A stretch of DNA of 64,000 bases from Whalleya microplaca (taxonomy: Eukaryota > Ascomycota > Sordariomycetes > Xylariales > Xylariaceae): NCBI GenBank assembly GCA_022497155.1, contig MU385713.1, positions 930,001 through 994,000 on the forward strand, in the 5' to 3' direction. Within the stretch, counting starts at the first letter, position 1, and every line of letters starts with the position of its first letter. Of this stretch, positions 11,044-23,053 are shown one piece after another. The notes beneath the pieces were generated by a model, which was not told the origin of the DNA, searched no databases, and saw only the letters and a list, made by a program, of their open reading frames with translations. The position numbers and the translations under genes are program-made.

Positions 11044-12030
11044 CAGTTTAAAAGTAGATGACTCGGGTCATAACAACTTTTGGTACGGGAATACAATGTT
11101 ATTTCGGAGTCATCAGCTTATAATTAGATGTAGTTTGAAGTGCATAAAGGAGCATTCTATGCAGCAGTTCATTGATCTAGGTATATCGAACAATTACATT
11201 ATATTGAAGTAGATAGTACTGAAACCGTAAGTATGGATTGTAGGGTTGATTAGGGATAGAGACAGGCACATGCTATTTGGCTAGACAGGAGGGTGAAGAC
11301 GAAAGGTCGTCGCCAGCCAGAAGGCTCACAGCCTAAAAGGAAACTTGTCGTAAATAAAAAAGGAATAAACAAATAACTTTTTCCCAGCCGGTCTAGGATG
11401 CATTTATTAAGGGCGATGACTTCGGATGATGGTTCTGTCTTTACAAATGTGTTGCAATTTCCTGGTGTGGTGTATCGCTTGGAGTCAGCTTCACCAGAAG
11501 TAATAAGCCCCGTTCTGCTTGGCCTGTGTTTGATTATATATATTCTTGAGCTCTGAGCTAGCTGGTCCTTTGCAACTCTTAGGTTGGCGTTGGAAGTAAG
11601 AAGCATTATACCAGGCTTCTTTACTTTGCCTGATAGTGCTTTGGCTTCATAGAATGACTGTGGCTTGCTTTACTGGAGATTCTTCCAGGGCCATTTTTCT
11701 CTCCGGCTTGCCTTGAGCGCCCAGACTCGGACCCGGACTCCGGTTAAGGCTGATGGTCCGATCAGCCCCAGTTTTACAACCGGCGTTTGCGAAATGGCTC
11801 TACGCGTCGGTTAAAGCAAGGAGCCACGACACGAGCTGCACTGCAACTTATTTTTATCACGTCATATGCATGTACTACCTAGGTACGGCAGTGACTCAAA
11901 CGTACGGAATTCGTTAGCTAGCCCCCATTACCTCTACAACACCAATACACCTCCATATCAAATCAGGGCCTTCGTCTTTAATTTCAAAAGCTAATACTCC
12001 TATTATTCGCCCCAATCCTCTGCTCTAATC
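11044..12030. other. Intergenic region
   Basis: No convincing gene. It contains one copy of the octamer palindrome ACCTAGGT at 11877-11884 and the presumed promoter of the HD-domain gene. Confidence 0.55.
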
Positions 12031-13080
12031 ATGCAAATGACTAGTCCATTCAAGGCGGGCCATTTCCAGAGTCTTGATTTCTCAGCCACGGACAGCGTTG
12101 TTATTGATGATCAACTATACGGCAAACACACTATTTCTGAGCCAGTACTTGTCGAGCTCTTGCAATCGCCAGTCGTAACTCGCCTCGCTGGAGTTCATCA
12201 GCATGGTGTGTCAGGTTTTCTTGGCATAACACCGAAAGTGACTCGACTTGAGCACTCTGTTGGTGCTTTCCTCCTTGTACGCCATGTCGGCGCTGGCTTG
12301 GATGAGCAAGTCGCTGCACTTTTACATGACATCAGCCACACGGCGATGAGCCACGTTGTAGACTTCGCACTTACTGAACCGGGAGAAACCAGCTTTCACG
12401 AGATGCACAAGGCGCGATACGTCAAAACAACCAATATACCGGAGATCCTCACTCGACATGGCTTCGGAGATTTAAAGCCCCTTGAAGAAGACTTGTACCC
12501 CCTGGTCGAAATGCCTTCACCGCATCTTTGTGCAGATAGACTTGATTATGGTCTCCGTGATGCTGTAAGCTTTGGCAATCTCAGCTTAAACGATGCCCAA
12601 CGCATTGTAGCTTCTCTCAAAGCTGTACCTAGTGCCACGTCATACCCCCGTCTCCTCGTGCTACAAGATCAGCAACTTGCATTGATCTTGGCGAGATCGT
12701 ACATGGTTTGCGATAGAGACGTGTGGGGAAACCCAGCACACGGAGATCTATACACGAGAACTGCACGGCTCATGAAATCAGTGCTTCGAAGTGGGAATGT
12801 GCGAGAAGAGGAATTATGGAGCTTATCAGATGAACAATTCTGGGCTAAAATGCGTGGTGTAGTAGATGATTTGGGGCGGAAAGCCATGGATAGGCTGGAA
12901 TCTGAAGGCCTCCCAGATGAAAAGGACCTTCCATTACCTCTAGGTGCAAAGGTTCGGACTTTGGATCCAGATGTTTGTTCTGCGCCTTCAGACAAGCCAA
13001 TACCTCTCTCCGTGCTACTGCCCGAGTATGGGACCGAAAGACAAGAATACACTTCAATCCGGCGTGCATTGTATGCTTAA
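12031..13080 (+). CDS. HD-domain metal-dependent phosphohydrolase
   Basis: An intronless frame of 349 residues from an ATG. The HD signature is clear: a first His in VTRLEHSVG (about residue 75), the paired His-Asp in ALLHDISHT (about 98-99), and a late conserved Asp in SPHLCADRLDYG (about 168-177). This is the arrangement of HD-superfamily phosphohydrolases related to dGTPase/SAMHD1-type and bacterial YdhJ-like proteins, which hydrolyse phosphate esters of nucleotides using bound metals. The substrate here cannot be told from sequence. There is no regulatory SAM domain, signal peptide or membrane segment, so it is probably cytosolic. It stands alone among accessory genes. A second in-frame Met two codons downstream could equally be used. 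Confidence 0.88.
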   Translation: MQMTSPFKAGHFQSLDFSATDSVVIDDQLYGKHTISEPVLVELLQSPVVTRLAGVHQHGVSGFLGITPKVTRLEHSVGAFLLVRHVGAGLDEQVAALLHDISHTAMSHVVDFALTEPGETSFHEMHKARYVKTTNIPEILTRHGFGDLKPLEEDLYPLVEMPSPHLCADRLDYGLRDAVSFGNLSLNDAQRIVASLKAVPSATSYPRLLVLQDQQLALILARSYMVCDRDVWGNPAHGDLYTRTARLMKSVLRSGNVREEELWSLSDEQFWAKMRGVVDDLGRKAMDRLESEGLPDEKDLPLPLGAKVRTLDPDVCSAPSDKPIPLSVLLPEYGTERQEYTSIRRALYA

Positions 13081-14099
13081 TTTAACGTCGTACCTACCAC
13101 ATCTAGTTGAGGACAATAAGAAAAGTTCTGATAGAGAACAGGATGCAAGTACGACCTATACAGCCAAGCCCCAATCTCTACGTTGCAGGAAAGCATATGC
13201 CCACACAGTGGAAAACCTGTGTCTGTTGTATGTGCAAGCGACATCTGAGACGTGAAATCTACCAAAGCCGACCGTACATATGCTTTGATCACTGCCTGTG
13301 TAAGAGGCAATCGTGACACAATTTAGACATATTAAAGAAGAGGTGTCAATGAAACAACTGCAAGTCAAGAGGCGTGTTTGAAAGTATGAAGTCACACCCT
13401 AGAGTTATTTTTGGATGATAATTATGATACGACTACTCGGTTCCGGCACGGAGGTTCTTCTGGCGTAATTGTCTGATGTATCCAATCTCACCCAGGAGGT
13501 GTTCGTTCCATCAATGATGAATAACAAATTAGCATTGGCTCAAACCTACTGATTAGGTAAGGATTAGGTTCAGATTGAAACTTATATCTATATAGAATCT
13601 TGAAACGTGACCCCTGTATCACAATCTGCCACTCTCGACTTGGGGAGAATGAGGTATCAGCCGCATCGACAAGAATATCCCTGACTCCAAGGACGTAATT
13701 CGACAAATTGTATTGTATACTGAAAACAGCCACTTGAGGATATGGGACAACAACTTTTCCACCATTTACCCATATGAGGTTTGAGGTTTGAGGGCGAGGG
13801 CTCTTAACACCCTATGACCCTAGCTGTGGCGGTTTCACAGCTTCCAGCTTTTGATTGTTTATGCCAGAAGGATCAGAAGGATTCAATTCGGAAATCTATT
13901 TAACATCCTTGGTGAGTTTTCATGTCAACGATATAAGATTTGAATGAGTTCAGCCACTAGACCTGGGCAGATAAAATGTCATCAAACTCAGGTCAGACAT
14001 GCGATAGAACAACATTACATTTCATTTAATGGTCCTTAACACTCGAAATTCAGTTTTGTATTATATATACCCGCCCACTACTTTGACCGTTACTTCATT
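13081..14099. other. Intergenic region
   Basis: About 1 kb with no recognisable gene, moderately AT-rich, with short scattered stops. A TATA-like element (tatatata) at about 14060 lies some 40 bp before the next ATG. Confidence 0.5.
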
Positions 14100-17034
14100 A
14101 TGGTGAACCTGTGGCGGGCTGTCTATCCACGCAGTTGCCTGAGCTCGGGAGCTCATGACGATGACATTGGTGACGAATCTCTTCACTATACAGGATGCCT
14201 CAGAATATCGAAAAGAGAACAATATTTGAGCACGCTCTCAACACGCTCGCAGCAGCGCCTCCGTCAAGAAGCCAGCCAAGTTGAGCAGCTGCGAGTGATG
14301 TTAGAGGGTCTCCCAGAAGTTCCAAATGACGATGACGCAGGCGCAAAAGCACGGAAGCTTCGCTTATTAGTAGATCAATATCGACTAGGAGATAATAAGC
14401 GTTCGCCGTCTGTGCAGAGTTCTAGCACAAGTACGCTTGTGCCTTCGCAGATGGAAGACGTGGACTCCCTGATCCCAGCACCAGTTATCTACTTTAAGGA
14501 TGGTAAACCATATGATTGCCCTGGGCTAGATGGCTGCTTTCCCGACCAGAAATTTTCAGTCAAGGAACTTCTCGCAGACGACGAAAATGAAAACCCCTTG
14601 ATGCAAGATGAGGGAAGCACAGTTCGCTATTTTCACCTACCGGCGAACAATATGCTGTGGGTTGAAGAAGTAATGGCTCGGTTTTATCACGAGCAACGAC
14701 CGAAACGGAATAATCAACACATTAGAACGAGGACAGGAATGCTCCTCAGACCCGAGTTTTGGGAGGCTCAACAGAACTTTGACTCCAGCTCTGAGATACA
14801 CGCCCGCCATATGAAACCATTTTGTGATACGATCCCGACTGACACAGCAACGACTGATTCCGGCACCATGGCACTATTCATGCCTTACCTGCATTGGGAG
14901 ACTGGCAGAGGTCAAGCCCGTACTGCTGAGAAGATCAAGAGAATCAACCATGAGAGAAGCACAATGGCGGAGACTGTGGTTGATGCCCAAAACTTGTCAT
15001 CTGCGAAAGAACCACCTGACGGCTTTGGGCAACACCTCAATACCGGAGAGACTAGGAAAATATCTCGGTTTATGAAAAAAGGAGCGGGTTTGGTCGCTGA
15101 TGGTGCTGCGACAACTGAGCTCCCGGATAAGACTAGACAGGATCAGAAACCCTCATTAGTCACCGAGAAGGGAAAACTGGTTGGCCTTATCCTACGAGCA
15201 GCAGCCGAGCTCTTCGAAGCTATGGATTTTATCATAGAAGAGTGTCTGATCACCAAGTACCTACATAAGAACCCACCACTACATCCACGCAGAACTTTGG
15301 ACCAATCTTACTATGGAGCATTGAGAAGCACCAATGCAAGAGACAAGGACCAAGTTGTCTATCGTGCAACATGTCCAACTCAACACACACACTGTACCGG
15401 AAAGAAAGGCGCTGAAAAGAAAGGCGTCGGAAAGAAACGTGCCGAAAAGCAAGAGAAGTGCCGTGAGTGCCAGGAAGAAATCAAGAAGGTACCTCGGTTG
15501 ATCATGGTAGGTCAGCTATGGCTTTGGATATTAGACGATAGTAAGTGGTGTCCACAATAAGGGGGGTTGTTCTCCGAGAAGTACTTATTAGTTGACTAGG
15601 AACGCTCATAACGAGCTTTCCACGTCGATGGGGGAAGCTCAGGCCCGATACCTCTGATGTTCATCAATCGATTCGGACAAGATTGGTCAACGCCAACAAT
15701 GACGAAATCAACTCATCATATGATTTAGCTCTGATCGTAATGGATGAATGCTCGCGAGTCTTCTTCGATAGAACCCTATCTCACGATAGAAGACCCAAGC
15801 TAGGCGACATCTTCGCAGAGGCTATCCGCAGCATTGTTAGTAATGATGCCAAAGTTCATATAAAGAGGCTAATTGCAATATAATAGACATATAAACAGAC
15901 CGCGGCATTCAACCAGTTTCTTATATATGCTCATCTTGCATCTGGGAAGTATGGACTAGCCCAATACCAAGATGCAGCAACACAGCATATACTGCTCAAC
16001 ATCCAGGCCGAGGGTAGCTTGCTGAAGGAAGCAAAAGACATTATGGATGAGATGCAGATAATTATCAGAGTCGAGGAGCAGCAACAAACGGTGATGGACA
16101 TGTTCACGAAGCAGATCGAACAAGCACTACCCTCAACCACCGCAACAAGGCACTCCCCATGGCTGACGGTTGCCCGCGCAAAACGTCTGCAAGCTTCTAT
16201 TGAAACCCGAATTAGAGAGCTCAAAATACTGCTTGACCTAGCGAGGAATGGCTCCGATGCTTTAAAGGAACTCCTGACTCTTAAACAGCAACAAGCAGGC
16301 GTCATCGAGGCCCGCGAAGCCGTCAAGAATGGTGAAGAGGTTTTCAAGCAAGGCCAGTCCATCATGCTTCTTACAATGGTAACCATTATATTTGTAAGCA
16401 TATGAAGGATATACCTACGCGCTCAAATTTGGCCTAACTCTCCTAGCTCCCGTTGTCTTTTCTGTCTTCCTTGTTTGGCATGAATGCTGTTGAGCTCAAC
16501 AGCGGGTACTTCACTCTCGCGCAGGAATTTACCTACATATGTAAGTTCTACCTGCAATCCTCACCATTTATGGTAAATTTTAACACATCTTCAGTTCCTA
16601 TATCTCTCGGAATTATCATTGTCTCGTTTCTACTCGCCTTCAACCCCAATACCTTCACCAACACTTTCGCAGTACTCATGCGTAGTGTCATATCATTCAT
16701 CTACAATATTACCACTACCTGGGTTGAAGTCAACACCGGCCTGTATATGCTAGGACGGAAATTTACAGCTAAATCAAATTCTCTCCGGAATAAACAAGTG
16801 GAGCTGACCAGAGAATGGAAAGTAAATGCAAATACCACAAGACTGAAAGCGACGACAAATCAAGACACCGGCGATGAGACGAACACAAATGAGGCTCCCC
16901 TAAGACCATCAAGAGCTCTTACCTTCGGAAGCTCAGTATTGGGAATGTCTAGACGAAATACCGAGCTAAGTGAAGATGTAGAGTCAGGACCTATCAGAGC
17001 CAACAGTACTTATTATAGCACAAGAGAGCCATAA
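14100..17034 (+). CDS. CorA-like two-TM membrane protein with long cytosolic N-terminus
   Basis: Five exons (14100-15540, 15600-15835, 15899-16393, 16447-16540, 16595-17034) give 901 residues; all four introns have good signals and preserve frame. The C-terminal part is the fungal CorA-like module. A long helical region follows the exon 3 start, then TM1 (TIIFLPLSFLSSLFGMN) with the GMN signature of CorA magnesium channels at about residues 735-737, a short loop, and TM2 (FPISLGIIIVSFLLAF). Splicing is needed to bring TM1 and GMN together. The about 400-residue N-terminal region carries motifs seen in fungal proteins of this kind (LWLWILDD, then TLITSFPRRW after intron 1) but no ankyrin repeats. 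Whether it transports Mg2+ or acts as a signalling or cell-death membrane module is unknown. The last intron is a multiple of three (54 bp), so its retention would stay in frame. Confidence 0.88.
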
Positions 17035-17391
17035 AATAGACGAACACATTTGGTAGCAGCAGCAATGGAATCAAAAACTCACACAGTTATATATATATGA
17101 GCGACATTCCTTGTTCCTGGGTGAGTTGGTGAGCTCTCGCATAGCCATGACAAAGAAGTGAGCATGTTGGAAGCGCCCAAGGAATGACCAACACCAACAC
17201 ACATTGTTGAGGGCAGTATATCACGACCTAGTACCTCTATGCTGCGTGAGTAGAATTTCCACGTTTTAAAACACGCTTACTCCTGAGCTCGCACTTGGGT
17301 ATCTTTCTGCCGAAATACTTTTCAGCCAGAGACCACTGCTGTTACCATCAAGGGACAATCTCTACACTCCCACACGACTGACTAATACCAG
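17035..17391. other. Short intergenic region
   Basis: About 360 bp; nothing recognised. Confidence 0.5.
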
Positions 17392-17865
17392 ATGTGCCAC
17401 TCGACCAGTTACTTCACAACCTGCACTACTTGTCGCAGGAGGTCTGTATGGTCGCGATCGTGGCGATGCTCTGACGCGAGGCCATCGACACCTCTTGGCC
17501 GTTGTCCAGCCGGCGTATTTCGATCATGCAGTAATTCTGAGATCGAAAGATGCAAATCATGTATTCGAAGCCTAGCCTTGCGCAAGCACGAATCTCAACC
17601 TATGCCCTCGTTCTCCCTTGAAATACCACAGCTGTCCGAAAGAAGTGAAATATCTCTTGATAAAGAAAACGCTTGGGTACAGGAATCGAATACTTTGAAT
17701 AATGATATGGATTTGGAACTCACTGGGGAGCTAGATCGTGAATATAAAGCATACGACCTTCCTTCAGCTGGAGAAAGTGAACGGACAAGGAGGACAACAG
17801 ACCGAAAGTGGATTTTGAGGCTGCTGTTGTGCCATCTTTCCACAATGATGCCGCGGAGCAATTGA
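17392..17865 (+). CDS. Small hypothetical protein, Cys-rich N-terminus
   Basis: A 157-residue open frame from an ATG. The first about 65 residues are rich in Cys, Arg and Ser, with several Cys pairs (TTCTTC, KSCIRS). The rest is acidic and polar with no recognised domain, signal peptide or membrane segment. The pattern of a Cys-containing head starting MCHS loosely recalls small fungal hypothetical proteins with a Cys-rich head and disordered tail, but I cannot assign it. It could be spurious, or a fragment of a larger gene. Confidence 0.35.
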   Translation: MCHSTSYFTTCTTCRRRSVWSRSWRCSDARPSTPLGRCPAGVFRSCSNSEIERCKSCIRSLALRKHESQPMPSFSLEIPQLSERSEISLDKENAWVQESNTLNNDMDLELTGELDREYKAYDLPSAGESERTRRTTDRKWILRLLLCHLSTMMPRSN

Positions 17866-18015
17866 TAGATGCAATTAATTATCTCATATATATGAGGCGA
17901 CCACTAGATTTTATATCGAGCTTCCGTGACCTCAATTTATCGACGAGGTAGCCGATGACCACACGCCCCTTAAACCTTTATATCAGGCCTGTTCATCGGA
18001 ACAATCGTTCGCCAG

Positions 18016-18900
18016 CTATATCCCCACTAGTGCCTTTTCCCAGGTCTCAGTCACAATCTTCCAGTACCTCTCGCCATCAGTTCTCATGTGAGATACGTGC
18101 GGGCTGCGGTCAAACACCTCCCTTCTCACCGCTATACCCTTCTCCAAAGCCGTCGTCGCGTGCTGCTCCACATCCCGCCAATCCACCATGATATCGGCCT
18201 TGCCGTAGATATACGAACGGTTCCTCTGCTTGACCAGACTCGGATCATTGAGGACGTTCGAGTTCTTCAGCAACGCATCCTCCCCGAACAAGAACTTCAA
18301 CGGCCGGTGGCACACCCAGAGGCTGAGAATCATCGCGCAGATAACCGGAGCGGCGATCAGTCGGATGATGCCCTTGGGAAACCCGACTATCATCGCGTTG
18401 TACGTGGCGTTGAACCTATATAGCCCCGGACACGAGTCGTACACGGCCGTGTGGAGCGGGAACGATTGGCCCGTCTGCTGGCGGAAGGCCTGGTAAATTT
18501 TCTGCATGCTGGTAGAGCCGCCATTAGAGAAGATATGGGCCAGGATCTCGGGCCGTGGCGGCGAGGCGGATAGGACACCGGAGTCGATCTGGGACCGAAG
18601 ATACGAGATAGCAGGTTGCACGGGTCTATACGACGAAGCCAAGAGGATCCCACTGAGTGCGAATTTGACTAGTAAGATGGTCGAGGTCGGGTAGACCGCC
18701 TGGTATTGCGTGATGTATTTAGCGATGTGCAGGTCTCGTGCGTCCATCCATGCGGCGAAGAGAATGAGCTTCGGAGCTGGTGAAGCTCCGGGTTGCGGTG
18801 ACAGGGTCTTCTCGGGCTCGTAGAAGTAGACAAGAGACGATAACTTTGCCATCATCGATAATGGTTGGAGTGATGCTGAGGTCAGTTGGTTAGATGCCAT
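18016..18900 (-). CDS. DUF829/TMEM53-family (PaxU-like) alpha/beta hydrolase
   Basis: An intronless minus-strand frame of 294 residues, starting at the ATG at 18900-18898; the frame is open a little further upstream but with no ATG. Near the N-terminus is LILFAAWMDARDLHIAKY, the family-typical start of DUF829, followed by a strand-helix-strand pattern and a nucleophile-elbow-like FSNGGS at about residue 125. The C-terminus ends in the family-typical ERYWKIVTETW. A hydrophobic segment near residues 180-200 may be a membrane-associated helix. The family includes human TMEM53 and PaxU, named from the indole-diterpene (paxilline) cluster; biochemical function is poorly known. No biosynthetic genes for indole diterpenes are nearby, so a role there is not implied. 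Confidence 0.85.
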   Translation of the reverse strand: MASNQLTSASLQPLSMMAKLSSLVYFYEPEKTLSPQPGASPAPKLILFAAWMDARDLHIAKYITQYQAVYPTSTILLVKFALSGILLASSYRPVQPAISYLRSQIDSGVLSASPPRPEILAHIFSNGGSTSMQKIYQAFRQQTGQSFPLHTAVYDSCPGLYRFNATYNAMIVGFPKGIIRLIAAPVICAMILSLWVCHRPLKFLFGEDALLKNSNVLNDPSLVKQRNRSYIYGKADIMVDWRDVEQHATTALEKGIAVRREVFDRSPHVSHMRTDGERYWKIVTETWEKALVGI

Positions 18901-20923
18901 TGTTCCGACCCCCGAACCTATCAAGGTGTTGACTGAAACGCGGGAAAATTACTGAAGATGAATTTTGAGAATGTTTGTCAAGATGACTAGAAATAAACTG
19001 TAAAGAATAAGGAATTGAGTAGCCCAGAATACCTCGGCTTGAAATTGTATTGAAGGATCGGCTTAGGTCCACGGTACAACCCGTAACGGGGCGCCGTGTC
19101 GGAATGATTGATGCTCCGCCACGGCGCCAACAAGATGTTAAACCACCGATGGTCCGTGTTAGCGACTGGGGTCTTGGCTGAGGTTTCGTACGAGCTAACA
19201 TCATACCAGCAACGTATATATACATAAGTAATACAGATTCAGGATTCAGGATGCCGTATGCTCATTTGCCTTTTTCTATCCTTTTTTTTGTTCCTGTCAT
19301 TCTCTGTCTATGTGAACGAGGATCAGCCAATAAGGTGGGTTATACTTGGCATCGGCCACTTCAACATCTCCATCAGGCGCAATATCTAGTGATATAGTCT
19401 TGATTTAAGCCTACCTTGATGGTTTACAAAGAAAGCTAGTCTTCAGACTATTGAATATTTCTTAAACCTAACACCAGGTAGCATTCATCTATACTCTATA
19501 GGTTTCTACAGGTATAAATTCAACGTATAAACGCAATCTAAAAGCACAGATGCGCGTTAGCTTTCAAGGCATTGCATAACTATGCCTGCTTCTTATCCTT
19601 TCTACACATCACTGTCTCAACGGCTATTGGAAGCGCCCATGAAAGCCCGCAGATTAATTTGGCTCGCTATGTAACTTGCAAATTAGTATTGGTCGGGCAT
19701 ATAAGTAGCACCATCGTAACATTAGGTAAGTAGATGCTCTCAACGTAACACATGCACCCGAGTAAACAATCACAATAACACCAAATAATACATTGGATTC
19801 TTCGTCCAATGATCTACTATCTAGAAAGGTAACGAACGTTGATACATGACTACCTAGGTATTTGCTAATGTCCAGTTTCTTATCAAGCTGCTTAGGTCGT
19901 TACGTAATCACGCTGCTAAGCAATGAAGCACTTACACTCAGGTTATCATACCTATTTCCAATACAATTTATTGGGCATAATCATAACTGAGACTGGCTGC
20001 CGTGCGTGCAGTCATATATTTACTGAAACGCAGTATATCAGCCGAAATGTATCACCATGGTACATATCGTGATAAAGGTCAAGTACATAGGTAACGGTCT
20101 TAAAGGACCCAAAGGGTCAGCTCCCGTGTATCAAATATACCAAAACAAAGGTTCATATAATGATGTGCTATATGCTTGCTTACTGGATCTTGCATCGGAT
20201 GTGCGAAGGCGAGCTGCATGCACATGCAGGTACCCAGAACCATCATAGGATTGGGTACCTAGGTGAAGATTACCTTCCTGGATCTAGTTACCTACCTATT
20301 CCTTTAGGGACAATGTAATTATCTTGATAAGAATGCTGAATTAGGACGATATATATAGTATAGAAGATGTATAGAATAGAACTCGTTAGATTCCTGGTAG
20401 AACAATTGTATAAAGCTGCTCTTATCTTTAGAAATTGATGCTGGTGCCAAATAGAAGCATACGTGTAACAAGGTTCCACAAGTCTCGCTCTAGATATTTC
20501 AAAGGATATGAGTACCTAAGGGGATTAAATGTACCTGTTGAAGGGACGGGAAGTTGGATCCTAATTTGGTTGTCGTTGTGTTGCTAGAGACTCTGATAGC
20601 AGGAGACAGGGGGAAGATTTCCGTGTAATCTACAGTGCCGCTTCACACCTTCCTCGCCATTGCAATTATTCGCACTTATACGCGCCTACCTGAGGTCGGT
20701 CCTTTAAAATTCACTTGCAAACTCTGTATTGTATTTTTTTCCCGCTCGTCTTTCAACACTTGCGTATTCTTCTTTCCTCACCCTCCTCCTTATTTCTGAA
20801 TACTGAAGCAGCTGCACTGCCTTCTCTTGTCCAATTCTCTCAGTATCAAGGGTGCCTCTGTCCTTCGTCTTGTTCTTTGAGGTTTTTTGAAAGCCCTCAT
20901 TCACTTCCTGATCCGTGTTCATC
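18901..20923. other. 2 kb gene-free region
   Basis: No supported gene on either strand. It contains TACCTAGGTA at 19851-19860 and another ACCTAGGT at 20257-20264. The last 250 bp before 20924 are C/T-rich and are the likely promoter of the aspartic protease. Confidence 0.55.
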
Positions 20924-23053
20924 ATGATGTTCTTCAATCTCTTTGCCCTAGCAGGCCTCTGCCTGGCGGCTTCTCCCCAACGGTACCCGTATGAGTCCGC
21001 TCGTGGTGATGTCGTCACCTCACTCTCTCTTCCCGGCTTGGAATTTCGTACCGTGAAGCCTATCACGTCTACTCCAGTCGAGAGGAAGGTCCAGAACTAC
21101 CTTGACCTGAAACGCGTGCCTCATAGTGGAACTAACAAGCCTCAACGCTCTGCCGCGTCCCTGTTCGGTCAGATCCATCGTGGAGGCTCCGAGAATATCA
21201 CTGTAGTCGACCACCGCGCTATTGAGTATGCAGTAGAGGCTACCTTCAACGGAGTAACTATGAATGTCATAATCGACACTGGATCAGCTGATACATGTAT
21301 GTTCATATCAAAGCTCGGATGCAGTGACTCCTGGTCTGCCCACTCACGTCAGCATAGGGGTCAAAAGATCGCACTTTACCTGTAAAGACAATATGAATAC
21401 GACTATTTCCGAGGAGGAATGTGCGCTTGGCCCTTCATTCACCGGCAACTTCTCTGGCAAACCTATCACTGACCAGCATTTTGACATCTCGTATGGTGAT
21501 GGCGAGACTGTACAGGGCCGTAAGTCGATGCGAAAATTCCCAGATCTCTATGGTGATCTTGTCCGTAACGAAGTATAACATAAATTAGCTTTATAAAACG
21601 CTAACTATCTTACGCACAGGTCTAGGGTATATGGTGAGTTGCAACCTGAGCATTGGAAAACGTGCCTAATAGGATGTATGAGGACAGGGCCATCATCTGC
21701 GCTTGAATACCCAGTGGCTCTTTATTTTTAAGAGCAGACCGTTTTCTAACCACTTTCTTATTAGGACATTGAGTTCGCGAATATCACTGTGAAGAAGCAG
21801 GAAGTAGCTCTGGCAAGTCAGGGCACATGGAACGGTTAGTCAACAAGCAATCCGCTTTCCCAGTCGTAATATTCGACTCCTTCTGAGTCTCATGAAACGG
21901 ATAATACTTATTGCCCTGTTATGAGAAGACCTACTGACTCCCAATTACTCAGGCAATAACTTCACTTCAGGCATACTTGGTCTAGCATACCCATCTCTGA
22001 CAAACGCATATTGGGGTAATGATCTTGACGACGATAGTGAACCTTCCAATTCATATTCACCATTCTTCACCTCGTTGGTTTCCGAAGGCTTCATAGAGCC
22101 GTATTTTGTCATTGCCTGTACGTATGTTCCTATTTATCTCGCGATATCCAAAGTACCTTGGGGGATTCTGAGGAACTATGTCGGCAAGCTCCGAAGTATA
22201 AGCACTTCTAAACTATCTACAAGATTATGTTGCTGATTCACTTTTACAGTGGATAGGAATTCTTCAGCCGGATCTATAAGCGTTGGGGGAATGCCACCCG
22301 TGGACCTGGATTCGAGCTATTGGGTTGAAACCCCTATTCTAATTGTAAGTGACTGGACGGATTCCGTTATTCTTGGAATCATCTAACTTGCCAACGTGCT
22401 AGGCCAAGTACGTGTCTTGGAATTCATTGTTCCGTGCTTGCCTGTCCGTGGAATTGTATCAATTCGTCTGGAATACTCCGGAGATAGGATGCGAAACTCT
22501 GAACCTATGCATAAGGTGTATTCACTGACTCCGTTTGATCTAGTGTCATCGATAAGGATAGCACCTCCTACCAGCCGTCATTTTACACCATCGTGCCGGA
22601 GGGCTTTAAATTCGGACAGACCATAACGAGTGACCAATATCCATTCGTATTAGATACTGGCACGACGTTGATTTACCTACCCCCGGGTACGCCGTCTTCA
22701 CCATGTAACTAGAGCACTAACTTATATGTACTATAACAGACCTGGCTGACGCAGTGAATGCGCAATTCGACCCACCAGCGACGTACGTCTGGCATGCTGG
22801 TGCCTACTTCACTGACTGCGACGCTATCCCACCAAGTTTTGGTGTTCAAATATCCGCCAGCATTTACTGGGTCAGTCCTAAGGACATGATAAACCGTGAG
22901 ATGAAGGACCCAGACACAGGACTTTGCTCAACTGCAATTTCGACGGGAGGCAGCGGTCCTTACATTCTAGGGGCAGCATTCTTGACCAACGTCGTGGTAA
23001 TGATGAATGTTGGTATGGGACGTGTTGAACTCTGGAGTCATCAATTCTACTAG
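20924..23053 (+). CDS. Secreted pepsin-type aspartic protease (family A1)
   Basis: Inferred exons: 20924-21296, 21358-21519, 21620-21633, 21765-21834, 21953-22117, 22250-22344, 22403-22407 (uncertain), 22544-22686 and 22740-23053, giving 446 residues in one frame. The N-terminus MMFFNLFALAGLCLAAS is a signal peptide followed by a propeptide. The first catalytic Asp lies in VIIDTGSADTW (W restored by splicing), the flap region in ISYGDGETVQG, and the second catalytic Asp in FVLDTGTTLIYLPP. The C-terminus has the usual PYILGAAFLTNVVVMMN block. Both active-site motifs are intact, so an active extracellular or vacuolar endopeptidase is expected. The segment 22345-22543 is unclear: frame is kept only by a 5-base exon between two introns, or the locus carries a small lesion there. 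No GPI-type tail was seen. Confidence 0.85.

Noticed and set aside
11250..11606. Minus-strand 118-codon frame between the SDR pseudogene and the HD gene
   Set aside because: Composition and sequence show no domain, signal peptide or splice-supported extension.
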